Origin: Metabacillus litoralis
GTDB taxonomy: Bacteria; Bacillota; Bacilli; Bacillales; Bacillaceae
Reading direction: 5' to 3'
DNA length: 64,000 nt
Assembly: GCF_007994985.1 (NCBI RefSeq)
Contig: NZ_VOQF01000008.1
Coordinates: 62,001-126,000 of the forward strand
Position numbers and translations under genes: made by a program. A model generated the notes under the pieces. The model was not told the DNA's origin and did no database searches. It was given only the letters and a program-made list of their open reading frames with translations. This document shows positions 43,919-54,104 of the stretch, in pieces (positions within the stretch are counted from its first letter, which is position 1; each line of letters begins with the position of its first letter).

Positions 43919-44833
43919 CTACATAAAATCAAAGAAATATCTAATAACATGGAAAAATACCGGTGATGTATATGTTAAGCTATCAACACGATTAATATAG
44001 CTTTCTTTAAGCGTGTCTATTTTCTCCTGATCACCAATTAACAAATCACGCTTTAATACTGAGATCGTTAAACTTCCAAAAAATCCACTTAAACTAATGA
44101 GAATGCCAGATAAAATACCAAACTTCATATCAAGTGGTGTTAAATATGGATAGATAAAGTAGGAAACTACAGTTGTAACGATGGCTGCACAAATAAATCC
44201 TTCCCAAGTAATCGTTGGATTTGCTGAGGGTACTACTTTTCTCTTACCAATGTATAGTGAAATCAAGTAATGAACAATATCGTTTACTTGTGTTAGCAAA
44301 ACAAGAAATAACACAAGATTTGCGCCATATTCAGGTGTTGCAAATTGATAATATGCGAGATGACTTAATCCAAACACCATTAACATTAAGCCCCACTGCG
44401 TTGAACTTACTGATCTAAGAAAACCACTCGTACCTTTTCCTAACAATCTTGGTAATGGTAAAAATAAAAACACATAAACGGGAATAAATACGATAAACAT
44501 TCCATACCATCCGATCATTATCCAATAAAACTGAACCGGAATAGCCAAATATGCCCAAAGGAACAAACGTCTGTCTGCTTTTCTAGTTTTCATCATGGAG
44601 AAGTATTCTTTTAAAGCAAAAAAACAAAGAACCATTAAAGACAACAAAGACACAATAGGATTAAATAATGTTGCCATACAAAAAACGGCAAACATTCCCC
44701 ACCATGTTTTCACTCTAACAAACACATGTGAAAAATCCTTTTCAGTTTGCTGTTTACTCATAAATATAAATACTAGATTTACAGTAATTAAACCGATAAA
44801 AATGATCGTCAAAGTCCACAAGGTTGTACTCAA
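43919..44833 (-). CDS. Phosphatidate cytidylyltransferase family protein (CdsA/YnbB-like)
   Basis: 304-aa membrane protein with about eight helices. The C-terminal SVLKRDLLIGDQEKIDTLKE, followed by RVDSLTYTSPVFFHVI, matches the CdsA signature (SxxKRxxxxKD ... DRxD) in a diverged form, closer to YnbB-type homologues than to the housekeeping CdsA. Likely makes or uses CDP-diacylglycerol or an analogous lipid. A second, housekeeping cdsA is expected elsewhere. Single gene. Confidence 0.8.
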   Translation of the reverse strand: MSTTLWTLTIIFIGLITVNLVFIFMSKQQTEKDFSHVFVRVKTWWGMFAVFCMATLFNPIVSLLSLMVLCFFALKEYFSMMKTRKADRRLFLWAYLAIPVQFYWIMIGWYGMFIVFIPVYVFLFLPLPRLLGKGTSGFLRSVSSTQWGLMLMVFGLSHLAYYQFATPEYGANLVLFLVLLTQVNDIVHYLISLYIGKRKVVPSANPTITWEGFICAAIVTTVVSYFIYPYLTPLDMKFGILSGILISLSGFFGSLTISVLKRDLLIGDQEKIDTLKESYINRVDSLTYTSPVFFHVIRYFFDFM

Positions 44834-45098
44834 TTTTCCACCTACTCAAATTTAAAATCCTACTACAACTCATCGATTTTTCTTATAATAAGTCTCATTC
44901 CAGCAAACATGTTTCTTTAAATATGGAGGAAGTAGCTCCTTATTTATTCTGTTCGCAACTTTTCTTCATAAAAATGCTACCCTTATAATACAAAACACTT
45001 TCAGCAAACTATTTTAGTACTTTAGCATCTATAATTCAGAAAAGAGCTTATAATAAAGTATAAAATAAATTAGGAATTTCCAAAAGAGGGAAAGATAT

Positions 45099-45647
45099 AT
45101 GAAATCTACCACATATGTATATATTTTACTAACCGATACAGGTACCTTATTTACTAAATCAATTAAAAAATACACCAGGGCTCCTTATAATCATGCCTCT
45201 ATCGCATTTAACCATGAGTTGACTGAAATGTATAGTTTCGGAAGGAAAAATCCAAGTAACCCAATTAATGGTGGCTTTGTCAAAGAAGATCTGTTCACTG
45301 GCACTTATAGTAAATACCCTAAAACAACATGTGTTATTTATAGACTAGAAGTTTCAGAACGAGAAGTAGAAAAGATGCGTCGAGTTCTTAATGTTTTTAT
45401 AAAAAACAAAAAGAAATTTCTATATAATCTCGCCGGTGTCTTGGGAGTTTCATTAAATGAACCTATTGAATTTAGCAATTCTTATTTTTGTTCACAATTT
45501 GTTGCTGAAGTACTACACAGAGCAGGAATTAAACTATGGGATAAGCTACCAGCACTTGTTACTCCTGATGATTTTAGACAACAAAAAAAACTTGAGCTTA
45601 TATACGAAGGAAAGCTGTTTGATTATCCTGCAATTAAGAATAAATGA
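45099..45647 (+). CDS. Permuted papain-like (YiiX/NlpC-P60 type) protein
   Basis: 182 aa, no signal peptide. A conserved His in APYNHASIAFNHEL near residue 30 comes before the Cys in NSYFCSQFVAEVLHRAG near residue 128. This inverted order of His and Cys is the mark of circularly permuted NlpC/P60 enzymes. Substrate unknown; peptidase, amidase or acyltransferase activity is possible. GAGGGAAAG lies 6-7 bases before the ATG. A family A repeat begins 28 bases after the stop. Confidence 0.75.
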   Translation: MKSTTYVYILLTDTGTLFTKSIKKYTRAPYNHASIAFNHELTEMYSFGRKNPSNPINGGFVKEDLFTGTYSKYPKTTCVIYRLEVSEREVEKMRRVLNVFIKNKKKFLYNLAGVLGVSLNEPIEFSNSYFCSQFVAEVLHRAGIKLWDKLPALVTPDDFRQQKKLELIYEGKLFDYPAIKNK

Positions 45648-45675
45648 TTGAAGATGAGGTACTACAAAACAGAAA

Positions 45676-46016
45676 GAGGATGAGACATAAGTATTTAAGC
45701 TAATGAAAAACCCGAATTATTAGGTGATATGTCAATTAAACATTCGCCTAATAGTTCGGGTAATTATTTGCTGTCATCGATAGATTTTTTATTGCATACT
45801 AATTCTAAGAACTAGTGGAATGGAGCGGAAGACACTCGACTCCTACGGGAATTGAGGAAAGGCTGAGACCCCGCAGGCTTGCCGAGGAGGCTCAGCTTCC
45901 TCCCCGTGGAAAGCGAGTGTCTGCAGCGAAATGGAACGAACTTGTTTCTTTCAGCTTAACTGAGTTTAGATTTGTTCGTATTTTTGTATGACTTCTTTAA
46001 TTATGTCACAGCCTCT
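45676..46016 (+). repeat. Intergenic repeat family A, copy 4
   Basis: Starts GAGGATGAGACATAAGTATT and ends ATGTCACAGCCTCT. Left hairpin ACCCGAATTATTAGGTGA / CGCCTAATAGTTCGGGT. The core (45815-45945) is the best preserved here, with GACTCCTACGGGAATTGAGG, GAGACCCCGCAGGC, GAGGAGGCTCAGC and GGAAAGCGAGTGTCTGCAGC. Codirectional with the upstream gene. Confidence 0.85.
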
Positions 46017-46038
46017 CAGATTGTTTAGTTTAATTATA

Positions 46039-46908
46039 TTATCTATCTATCTTAATTTTACGCAAAAATTCTTGTCTTTGTTGTTTACGAAAATGCTCTT
46101 TAACCATGTATCCTACACCCTCGTGGTTATTTGACCTAGTTACCCAGTCAGCAGCATGCTTAACTTCAAAGGGTGCATTCCACATAGCTACACCTAGCCC
46201 AGCTGATGTAATCATTCCCTTATCATCTTCGGCATCACCAATTGCCACAGTTTCTTCTAATGAAATCTTTAAATGCTTTGCTAACATTCTTAATCCATAT
46301 TCCTTTGATAAACCTTTTTGAACGATTTCCAGCTTCTTTGGTTGTGTCGCTTTTACTTCTACTCCATCGAATGCTTCTGTGATTAATTGCTCTGCCTCTT
46401 CTTTTTCATCTTCCTTTGAAAAATGGACATCAATCTTTGTTGCAGACACAGGCTCATCACGAAGAGTATCACCTAATGAATCAACAAACTGTACAGGATA
46501 AAACATAGAATCTGATGTGTTAAGAATTGATTTACTAAGTAAGTTTGAAGCAATTTTTTTTCTATTTCCAATTGAATATCTTTCATGAGTTAGACGAATA
46601 TTACACTTGAAATTTTCAAGTACTTGAACAAGATTAAACGTCATTTCTTCTGAAATTCTCTTTTCAAATAATGGTTCATCAAGATTATCAGCTATAAATG
46701 CTCCACCATGTGTAATAATGTATGAATCTAGCTTTAATGCTTTTGCAAGCTTTTTCGCAGATTGAAAATGCCTGTTCGTCACAAGTGTTACATAAACACC
46801 TTTATCTTTCACATACTCGATCGCTTCTTTCGTGGACGGCTGGAGGCGACCATTTGAACGAAGCAAAGTACCATCTACATTAAGTGCCAGTAATTTATAA
46901 TTAGTCAT
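46039..46908 (-). CDS. yhaX: Cof-type HAD family protein YhaX, nucleophile position Asn
   Basis: 289 aa from the ATG at 46908 (MTNYKLLALNVDGTLLRSNG), with GAAGGGGGA 6 bases before; B. subtilis YhaX has 288 aa. HAD superfamily type IIB, with a late GDAEDDKGM acid motif and motif II/III (VTNRHFQ, KKLEIVQKGLSKEYGL). The first motif reads NVDGT, where active Cof phosphatases have DxDGT: the nucleophilic Asp is Asn10. It may lack phosphatase activity. B. subtilis yhaX is a mother-cell sporulation gene. See finding. Confidence 0.9.
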   Translation of the reverse strand: MTNYKLLALNVDGTLLRSNGRLQPSTKEAIEYVKDKGVYVTLVTNRHFQSAKKLAKALKLDSYIITHGGAFIADNLDEPLFEKRISEEMTFNLVQVLENFKCNIRLTHERYSIGNRKKIASNLLSKSILNTSDSMFYPVQFVDSLGDTLRDEPVSATKIDVHFSKEDEKEEAEQLITEAFDGVEVKATQPKKLEIVQKGLSKEYGLRMLAKHLKISLEETVAIGDAEDDKGMITSAGLGVAMWNAPFEVKHAADWVTRSNNHEGVGYMVKEHFRKQQRQEFLRKIKIDR

Positions 46909-47095
46909 TGCGGGTCCCCCTTCTACAGATGTCAAAAACCTATTATGAGGTTATGTCCCTTTTAGTAAAAATAGAACAATCAGTATTTACGAAAAGTGGA
47001 AACTCCTTGATGAATAAGACACTTTGTAAAAGACTACCCAGGAAAGTGAATGAGTGTAACAGAAGAAATCAGTCCCAATGTTTATAAGAGACAAA

Positions 47096-47128
47096 TAAAA
47101 AAACAGAATGGAAAAATCCATTCTGTCA
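47096..47128 (-). terminator. Rho-independent terminator after yheA
   Basis: On the minus strand ACAGAATGGA and TCCATTCTGT pair, followed by seven T. Confidence 0.85.
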
Positions 47129-47142
47129 TTTTTATGTACTTA

Positions 47143-47496
47143 TTATTGCTCCATGCTTCCGTACAATTCTTCTAGTGGCTTCATGATAATTTTGTTTAGC
47201 TCTGTAACTACCATGCTTAAACGTTGTTCAGCTGCCATTAGTTGTGAAATCGTCTCATGCTGCTGAACAAGTTGAACTGATTTTTGTGCTTGTTCAATTT
47301 CTTCTTCAGAAATTTCTTGTCCAGACATTTGCTTTTGTTGAAGACCCAATTGAATGTTACGGAAGTTCTCAAACATTTTGCTTGCTGATTCATCCGCGTT
47401 TACTTGATCATAAAGCTTACGTAAAGCTTTGAATTCATCGCTTTCTCGTAAAGCTGTTTCTAAATTGTATGCAACATCATATAAGTTTTCAGGCAT
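47143..47496 (-). CDS. yheA: YlbF/YmcA family protein YheA
   Basis: 117 aa, the same length as B. subtilis YheA. All-helical DUF964 (YlbF family) protein beginning MPENLYDVAYNLETALRESD, with IQLGLQQKQMSGQEISEEE in the middle. The relatives YlbF and YmcA form the Y-complex that acts with RNase Y; a role for YheA itself is not established. AAGGAGGC lies 8 bases before the ATG. Confidence 0.93.
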   Translation of the reverse strand: MPENLYDVAYNLETALRESDEFKALRKLYDQVNADESASKMFENFRNIQLGLQQKQMSGQEISEEEIEQAQKSVQLVQQHETISQLMAAEQRLSMVVTELNKIIMKPLEELYGSMEQ

Positions 47497-47687
47497 ATGA
47501 TGAGCCTCCTTTCTAGTTTTGACCCATGTAGGCTCTCCCCTACACTATAACAAACTATTTGAAAAATATCATATTATGCATGTGAAAAGAGGATTATTTC
47601 AAAAAAAGTTTTCTATTGTAATCTCAAAAAACACTATAAAAGAGGAATACACATTCATGTACATTGCCTCTTTCTTTTTTAAAATTA

Positions 47688-47892
47688 GGCTCTGTTAAAC
47701 TTTGTTGTTGATTTCCGTTACAGGCATTCGCTTTCCCGGGAAAAAAGTACCTTTTTTCCTAGGTCCGGGAGCCTCCTCGTAAGCTGCGCGCCTGTGGGGT
47801 CTCCCTTTGACACGCTTCTCTAAGCAGGAGTCTCATATATTCACCTCCAATCAACAAAGTGCTAAAAATCAAAATTAACCTTTAACATAGCC
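47688..47892 (-). repeat. Intergenic repeat family B, copy 3
   Basis: Complete, about 205 bp: GGCTCTGTTAAAC at left, TTTAACATAGCC at right, with the CCCGGGAAAAAAGTACC insertion. Nearly identical to copy 1. Its right end is 5 bases from the yheB stop codon, so it sits between yheB and yheA. Confidence 0.88.
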
Positions 47893-47897
47893 TAAAA

Positions 47898-49037
47898 TCA
47901 AAACAACATAACAATAATTGCTTGAAAACCACCGATAATTCCACCAAGTAGAGCACCTAAATACGTAATCATTTTAAATTCTTTGCGAGATATTGAGAGG
48001 ATCATATCTTCTAAGCGATCAACAGCAAATGTTTCTACTTGTTCTTTGACAACATCCTCTAGTTTCAGCCTTTTCATCATCTCTTCCAAATGAGATACAA
48101 GATAATTTGTTGTTAATTCAATAGCTTTAGGCAGCCATTTGTTAATTAATATTTCCTCATTTGGTTTTAAATACGTTGAAAGGGGCTTTGTTAATAAATC
48201 ATTAGCATTTACTATCTCAACAATACGATCAATAAGGCCTGATCCCTTTTCAATAACTCCCCATTTTGCATCAATCTCTTCTAGTGTCATTTCTTTAATA
48301 CTCGTCCACTCACGAGCAATTAGTGTTGTTAACAGATTTTTCGTTTCTTGATTTTTCAGGAACTTAACGACTTCTGGTTGAACTTTATCAACTAGACTAT
48401 CATTTCCAAGAAACATGCCAATCATATTACCTAGCATTCCTCTTGTTGATAAAAAATCTTCAATCATCTTTTTAAGCTTTTGTTTTCCTTCAGGACTTTC
48501 AAAGTATGTGATTCCTTTTTCAGTAATGAACGAAGCAACCTTTGGAATTGCTACATATAGATCGTCTTCCACATGCTCTGGCACAATTTCTTGCAGGGAT
48601 TTCTTCTTATTTTCTCTTATCAATTCATTATATTTACTTTGGGCAAACACCTTTAGCTTACTATTAATAAGATCGTTGGAATTTTCAATAGATAAAGCTG
48701 TCATTATTTGCTCTGGTGTTTTGTCCGACTGTATAAGCTTTTTAACTTGAATTTCTCCCCAAGATTTTATTTGCTCTTGAAATTGTGATTGAAGAAATTT
48801 CCGTTTAATACCTTCTGCTGTTAATAGGTGCTCAACGACCATTTTCCCAAGCTGATTAGCAAGCTCCTGTCTTCTTTTTGGAATTAGTCCTGGTGTAAAC
48901 GGTACTCGTTTTCCAAAAACAAAAATAGGCTTATACGGCCGAAAAAGCATCTTGATTGCCAATGAGTTTGTAACTCCTCCAATTGCTGCACCAATACTAA
49001 TCATGATTAATACTAATAATAAATCTTTCATCACCAT
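47898..49037 (-). CDS. yheB: DUF445 membrane protein YheB
   Basis: 379 aa, against 377 in B. subtilis. N-terminal helix with [22 protein letters not shown], the DUF445 signature, then a long helical cytoplasmic or external region and a C-terminal helix ([20 protein letters not shown]). Function unknown. Divergent from the YheC/YheD operon with 110 bases between starts. Confidence 0.93.
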   Translation of the reverse strand: MVMKDLLLVLIMISIGAAIGGVTNSLAIKMLFRPYKPIFVFGKRVPFTPGLIPKRRQELANQLGKMVVEHLLTAEGIKRKFLQSQFQEQIKSWGEIQVKKLIQSDKTPEQIMTALSIENSNDLINSKLKVFAQSKYNELIRENKKKSLQEIVPEHVEDDLYVAIPKVASFITEKGITYFESPEGKQKLKKMIEDFLSTRGMLGNMIGMFLGNDSLVDKVQPEVVKFLKNQETKNLLTTLIAREWTSIKEMTLEEIDAKWGVIEKGSGLIDRIVEIVNANDLLTKPLSTYLKPNEEILINKWLPKAIELTTNYLVSHLEEMMKRLKLEDVVKEQVETFAVDRLEDMILSISRKEFKMITYLGALLGGIIGGFQAIIVMLF

Positions 49038-49150
49038 CTACCTTCCACCACTTCACCGATTTTGATTCCTTTTCATACGATGATATATAAACATCAGCCT
49101 ATACACATTATAGAGCTTGTCTTAACACCGAGCAAATGAGGGATTTGCAC

Positions 49151-50506
49151 ATGAAACAAGAATTGATTGAACTATCACCATTATTAACAAATTCCAGGCC
49201 TTATATTTGTGAAATCACTGAAGGACTTCGCAAGCAACTAGGTTTGTCTAAATACCTTCAATCCTTGAAAATTAACTGTGGAATGCATACTGTTACATGT
49301 CCAGTCGTATTAATAAATGAGGATCATTTAAGTTTGTCTCTCACTGATAATATTTTAGATGAATTACACTTACCGAAACAATCTTTTAAGCTGCAAGCAA
49401 AACAGATTGACTCTGCCCAAATTAGGCTTGGACCAATTATTGGTGTGTTAACAGAGATTTCAACAAAGCAAGGATTGAATTTTGGGTCTATTCACGATTT
49501 TTGTCATGAACTTGCACGATATTGTCATGCTAATGGATGCTTACTATATATTTTTTCACTAAAAATGTACAACAAAGATCATATGACAGGCTACTGTTTT
49601 ACTGACGACAAATGGGTAAAAACATCTGTACCATATCCAGACGTCGTCCACAACCGAATTCATTCTAGAAAACTAGAACACTCAAAAACATTTTTATCCG
49701 TTACATCTGATTTTATTGAAAATAAAACTCCTTATTTTAATGATCGTTTTTTAAATAAATGGGAGGTACATCAAATATTATCAGCAAGTGAACATCTCGT
49801 TCCTTATTTACCCGATAGTAAGTTACTCGAATCTAAAGCTATATTAGAACAAATGCTTCACGACAAGAAGGATGTTTTTATAAAGCCTATTAACGGAAGT
49901 CAAGGAAAGCGGATTTTTCGAGTGATTGAACAAGAAAATACCTCTTACTTATTAGACTTCACTACCTTTTCTGGAGAAATAAACAAACAATATGATAGCT
50001 TTTACCAACTTTTTTCTGCTCTTTATCCTAGATTAAAAAGAGAGGGTTTCTTAGTGCAGGAAACAATCAATCTAAAAAAATATAATAATCACACACTAGA
50101 TTTCAGATTTTTATGTCATAAAAAGGATCAGCAAAATTGGAAAATTTCCTCAAGCGTTGCACGAGTTTCTGGTGATAACCAATTTGTTGCAAATCTTGCT
50201 AGAGGTGGGAGTATCCATCAAATCAAAAGTTTATTAGATGAGCTTTATGGTGAGAGAGATAGCTTGCATTTACGAAAATTATTAGCGGAATTGTCACTTG
50301 AGATTGTTGAAGTAATCTGTATCCAAGCTGGTGGTGAATTTGGTGAATTTGGGATTGACCTTGCATTAGATGCAGAAGGAAAACCGTGGATTATTGAGGT
50401 TAATACTAAGCCTTCTAAGTCAGAGGATGATCCTAAAAAGGGCAAGGTTCGTCCTTCTGCACGAGCGATTATAAACTACTGCCTTTTTTTGTATAACAAA
50501 AATTGA
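49151..50506 (+). CDS. YheC/YheD-family ATP-grasp protein, paralogue 1 (YheD-like)
   Basis: 451 aa from the ATG at 49151; GAGGGA lies 7 bases before. An N-terminal domain (about 1-95) ending in RLGPIIGVLT resembles that of YheD. The ATP-grasp fold follows, with RFLNKWEVHQIL, DVFIKPINGSQGKRIF (ATP-binding Lys) and EFGEFGIDLALD then IIEVNTKP (metal-binding Glu and Asn). B. subtilis has only yheC and yheD here, so this is an extra gene. First of the operon; 45 bases to the next. Confidence 0.88.
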   Translation: MKQELIELSPLLTNSRPYICEITEGLRKQLGLSKYLQSLKINCGMHTVTCPVVLINEDHLSLSLTDNILDELHLPKQSFKLQAKQIDSAQIRLGPIIGVLTEISTKQGLNFGSIHDFCHELARYCHANGCLLYIFSLKMYNKDHMTGYCFTDDKWVKTSVPYPDVVHNRIHSRKLEHSKTFLSVTSDFIENKTPYFNDRFLNKWEVHQILSASEHLVPYLPDSKLLESKAILEQMLHDKKDVFIKPINGSQGKRIFRVIEQENTSYLLDFTTFSGEINKQYDSFYQLFSALYPRLKREGFLVQETINLKKYNNHTLDFRFLCHKKDQQNWKISSSVARVSGDNQFVANLARGGSIHQIKSLLDELYGERDSLHLRKLLAELSLEIVEVICIQAGGEFGEFGIDLALDAEGKPWIIEVNTKPSKSEDDPKKGKVRPSARAIINYCLFLYNKN

Positions 50507-50551
50507 TTTTCTTATTAGATGGAATAAGAAGGAACGAAGGGAATGACGTAA

Positions 50552-51649
50552 ATGCAAAAGCAAACATTAGGATTTTTGATCATTAATAAAAAGCATGAAA
50601 ACACGTATATCACTGAGATTGCAAAAAGAAGTGAGTTTTTTAATATAGATTGTGTACGATTTGAACCAATGTCAATTGATCCTGATTCTTTACTGATTAA
50701 CGGAGAGAAATTCGATCAACCATCACAGCAGTGGATAAATTCATCCTTTCCAATTCCCTCTTTTATTTATGACAGATGCTTTTACAATAGTCATCATGCC
50801 TCAAAAAAAGGCAAACCAATTGTTGAGTGGCTTAAGAAAAACCCTACTACCACTTTTTTAGGATTTGGTTTACCTGATAAATGGAAGATTTATACTTCGT
50901 TAAGAGGTCAACAAACAATAGATTCCTATCTCCCACAAACAGAGCTCTTAAATGATCCAATTCAAGTGATTAAGCATTTAAAAGTATCAGGGCCTTGTAT
51001 TCTTAAACCTATAAATGGCTCAAGAGGTGTAGGAATTATTGCTGTTAAGCAAGACTCAGAAAATATTACGATTACTTATCATAAAGGCCATGATAAAAAA
51101 ACAAAGAATTTTTCAACACTAAAGGATTTATCAAAATGGTGTGAAAAGCTTATCTCTCAGCAAGCTTATTTGCTACAACCCTTACTTCCCTTAACAGATG
51201 CTAACAATTACCCTTTTGATATCAGGTTATTTCTCCAAAAAGATCAAAATGGAGAATGGAATTTAATTGAAAAAGGTATTCGCAAAGGATACCACGGATC
51301 ATTTTTATCAAATTTAAATAGTGGCGGAGATCCTTTAAGCTTTGCTGATTGGTCTCAATCATTAACATATAAGCAAAAATATCTACTTGAAGATGAACTA
51401 GCAACAATTATCCACTCTTTACCACCATTACTAGAAAAGCAATTTAAACAGCTTTTTGAAATAGGTGTTGATATTGGCTATGCACAAGATGGTTCAATCT
51501 GGATACTTGATATCAATTCTAAGCCTGGTAGAAAAACATTTACCAAAACAAACCCTAAATTAAAAGAGAGGCTTTATAATGCCCCATTAAAGTATTGTCA
51601 GTTTCTTAGTAACGATACAACCGCTAAAGGAGTCGAGATAAATGACTGA
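50552..51649 (+). CDS. yheC: Spore coat-associated ATP-grasp protein YheC
   Basis: 365 aa, against 363 in B. subtilis YheC, and without the long N-terminal domain of YheD. It begins QKQTLGFLIINKKHENTYI. ATP-grasp elements: GLPDKWKIYTSL, CILKPINGSRGVGII, FELGVDI-like FEIGVDIGYAQDG and WILDINSKPGRKTF. Overlaps the next gene by 8 bases, so translation is coupled. YheC and YheD are sigma-E-dependent spore proteins. The substrate ligated is unknown. Confidence 0.9.
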   Translation: MQKQTLGFLIINKKHENTYITEIAKRSEFFNIDCVRFEPMSIDPDSLLINGEKFDQPSQQWINSSFPIPSFIYDRCFYNSHHASKKGKPIVEWLKKNPTTTFLGFGLPDKWKIYTSLRGQQTIDSYLPQTELLNDPIQVIKHLKVSGPCILKPINGSRGVGIIAVKQDSENITITYHKGHDKKTKNFSTLKDLSKWCEKLISQQAYLLQPLLPLTDANNYPFDIRLFLQKDQNGEWNLIEKGIRKGYHGSFLSNLNSGGDPLSFADWSQSLTYKQKYLLEDELATIIHSLPPLLEKQFKQLFEIGVDIGYAQDGSIWILDINSKPGRKTFTKTNPKLKERLYNAPLKYCQFLSNDTTAKGVEIND

Positions 51650-53015
51650 TATTTATTCTATCAATACATCAAACTCCGAAGATTTTATTGTATATCTCCC
51701 ATTAACTTCAAAAAAAAATGATGAGATTAACACAATATCCTTTGGCACAATTACTATTTTATGTGAGGTACAATATCTGCCTGAGCTCCAAGATACAATT
51801 GTTATCTCAGAACAGCTGTGCAAAGAACTTCATCTTCCGAGCCATGGAAAAACTCACTTGATTTTCCATGAACAAACTCTCCATCTTGGACCATTAATTG
51901 GGATTTTTACAGCCGGTTTCACAGATTCACCTCTAAGACCTATTGGAGAACGTTCATTATTTTTTGCTAAGTTTTTATCCATTGATCAGTCAATTGGGTT
52001 ATTCACTTTTGTTTTTGGAGCTCATCATATTGATTGGGAAAATGGAACTGTTGAAGGGTTCACACATGGTAAAGATGGCTGGAAAAAAAGTAGATTCCCC
52101 TTTCCAAATGCTGTTTATGATCGATTACCAAATAGAAGAATTGAAAACCATCAAGCTCTTAAATTAGTAAAAAAACGATTAACTGAGGAATACTCTATCC
52201 CATGGTATAATCCAGGATTTTTCAATAAATGGTCTGTTCACCAACTACTTATTCAAGATATGAAAGTCGCAAAATATCTACCTGAAACTATTCAACAACC
52301 TACAATTAGCCAAATGGAAGAATTACTTTCCATCTATCAAAGCATCTATTTAAAGCCTGAGAACGGAAGCTTAGGACTTGGTGTTTTTCAGTTAATGTAT
52401 TCCCGTGAAGAGAATACATATTATTCACGATATCGAGATGAAAATGAAATAAATCGTTTAAGAAAATACCCATCAATTGAACATTTTTTAAAAATAGCTT
52501 TTAAAGATCGGCTTTTATCAAATTATTTAGCACAGCAAGGAATTAAGCTCATTCGCTTAGATGGAAAGTCCATCGATTTTAGAATTCATACGAATAAAAA
52601 TGAGCATGGCGATTGGAAAATCACTGCTCTTGCAGCAAAGGTAGCCGGAAAAGGCAGTGTAACAACTCACTTAAACAATGGTGGTGTTGTTAAAACATTA
52701 GAAGAAATCTACGATGATCCCAAAGAACGCTTAAAAGCATTTCATGACTTAACTGAAGCAGCTATCCTTTTAAGTGAGAGTATCGATCATTCAATACCTG
52801 GTTTTATAGGAGAAATTGGTTTTGATTTCGGAATAGATCAAGAAGGTAGAGTATGGATGTTTGAAGCAAACTCTAAGCCTGGAAGATCCATTTTTACACA
52901 TCCAGAACTAGTAGATGCAGACCTATTATCAAGAAAGAGCTCTCTGCAATACGGATATTATTTGACAAAAAAAGCGATCTTTTCCCCAGAGGATATTATA
53001 AATGAAGAAGTATAA
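51642..53015 (+). CDS. yheD: Spore coat-associated ATP-grasp protein YheD
   Basis: 457 aa, against 453 in B. subtilis YheD. N-terminal domain of about 95 residues ending HLGPLIGIFT; ATP-grasp with NPGFFNKWSVHQLL, SIYLKPENGSLGLGVF, IGEIGFDFGIDQEG and WMFEANSKPGRSIF. AAGGAGTCG lies before the ATG. In B. subtilis YheD forms rings around the forespore early in coat assembly. Overlaps the following paralogue by 14 bases. Confidence 0.92.
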   Translation: MTDIYSINTSNSEDFIVYLPLTSKKNDEINTISFGTITILCEVQYLPELQDTIVISEQLCKELHLPSHGKTHLIFHEQTLHLGPLIGIFTAGFTDSPLRPIGERSLFFAKFLSIDQSIGLFTFVFGAHHIDWENGTVEGFTHGKDGWKKSRFPFPNAVYDRLPNRRIENHQALKLVKKRLTEEYSIPWYNPGFFNKWSVHQLLIQDMKVAKYLPETIQQPTISQMEELLSIYQSIYLKPENGSLGLGVFQLMYSREENTYYSRYRDENEINRLRKYPSIEHFLKIAFKDRLLSNYLAQQGIKLIRLDGKSIDFRIHTNKNEHGDWKITALAAKVAGKGSVTTHLNNGGVVKTLEEIYDDPKERLKAFHDLTEAAILLSESIDHSIPGFIGEIGFDFGIDQEGRVWMFEANSKPGRSIFTHPELVDADLLSRKSSLQYGYYLTKKAIFSPEDIINEEV

Positions 53016-54039
53016 CTATTTTCCGTTAGTTGGAATTCTAGCTAGTAAAGGTAGAGAAAGTAATAGCTTCCGTGGTGATGCTGTCATGTTTAAAGCAATA
53101 CAACAGGAGCTTATGAATAAAGGTGGCCTTTCCTTTGTCTTTACAACAGATGATATACAAGATAACAGCATAATAGGTTATGTATTTTCAGAAAAAAATA
53201 AAAAATGGGGAAAGGCATCTTTCCCTTTTCCACCTATCATCTACAATAAAATTTCATCTAGAATGGATGAAAAAACAACTGAATTTATAAAATTACAACA
53301 ATCCTATCAACAAAAGAATAAGACCTTTTTTAATCCTTATTTTTTTAATAAATGGCAATGTTATCAGGCTTTAACAAAAGAACAAAAACTTCAAACGTAT
53401 CTTCCAAAAACATGGCTTCATTTAAACAGCTCATTTATCCTGGACTTACTTAAGCTCGGTGCAATATATGCAAAGCCTATAAAAGGACGTAAAGGTAAAG
53501 GCATTTATAAGCTAAAAGAACAAGATAAAATGTACTATATCTTTACTAAAGATACCTTCAAAACTTATCATAAAAGTTCCTTCTTGGATGAACTGGAATA
53601 CATCATCCATAAAGATTATATTTTGCAACAGGAAATTAAAACAGATACTATAGAAGGCTGTAAATATGATTTGAGAATTCATTCTCTATATTCTTCTGGT
53701 TCCTATCAGATAACAGGTATTGGTGTGAGAAAGGCAGCAAAAAATTCAATTATCACTCATGTTCCCAATGGAGGAGAAATCATTTCATTTGCTAGTGTAG
53801 GTGATAAAATTTCAATTAACGAGCTGAATCATCTCACAGAGCTTGTGGGTAATTCCCTTAGTAAGAGCTTTGGATTTGTTGGTGAATTTTCAATGGATAT
53901 CGGCATCACGCCACATGGTAAGCCTTACATATTTGAAGTGAATTCAAAACCTATGTTATTTGATGAAGGAAACATCCAGAAAAAAAGAATAACTGGCCTT
54001 ACTGAGCTATTTATTGAACTTGCAAATAAAAAACAATAA
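53002..54039 (+). CDS. YheC/YheD-family ATP-grasp protein, paralogue 4 (short)
   Basis: 345 aa. It lacks the N-terminal domain and starts directly at the LVGILASKGRESNSF segment that corresponds to the LGPLIGIFT region of YheD. ATP-grasp motifs: NPYFFNKWQCYQAL, IYAKPIKGRKGKGIY, VGEFSMDIGITPHG and YIFEVNSKPML. Not present in the B. subtilis cluster. Its start lies inside the yheD 3' end; AGAGGATAT lies upstream. Confidence 0.87.
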   Translation: MKKYNYFPLVGILASKGRESNSFRGDAVMFKAIQQELMNKGGLSFVFTTDDIQDNSIIGYVFSEKNKKWGKASFPFPPIIYNKISSRMDEKTTEFIKLQQSYQQKNKTFFNPYFFNKWQCYQALTKEQKLQTYLPKTWLHLNSSFILDLLKLGAIYAKPIKGRKGKGIYKLKEQDKMYYIFTKDTFKTYHKSSFLDELEYIIHKDYILQQEIKTDTIEGCKYDLRIHSLYSSGSYQITGIGVRKAAKNSIITHVPNGGEIISFASVGDKISINELNHLTELVGNSLSKSFGFVGEFSMDIGITPHGKPYIFEVNSKPMLFDEGNIQKKRITGLTELFIELANKKQ

Positions 54040-54104
54040 TTACCAAAAGGTATTTTTCCTTTTCATGCCGTATATTTTATATAGCTAGGAAAGGAGCGAG
54101 AAAA

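Noticed and set aside
47244-47432. 62-codon plus-strand frame over yheA
   Set aside because: Shadow of yheA, which matches the B. subtilis protein in length and position.
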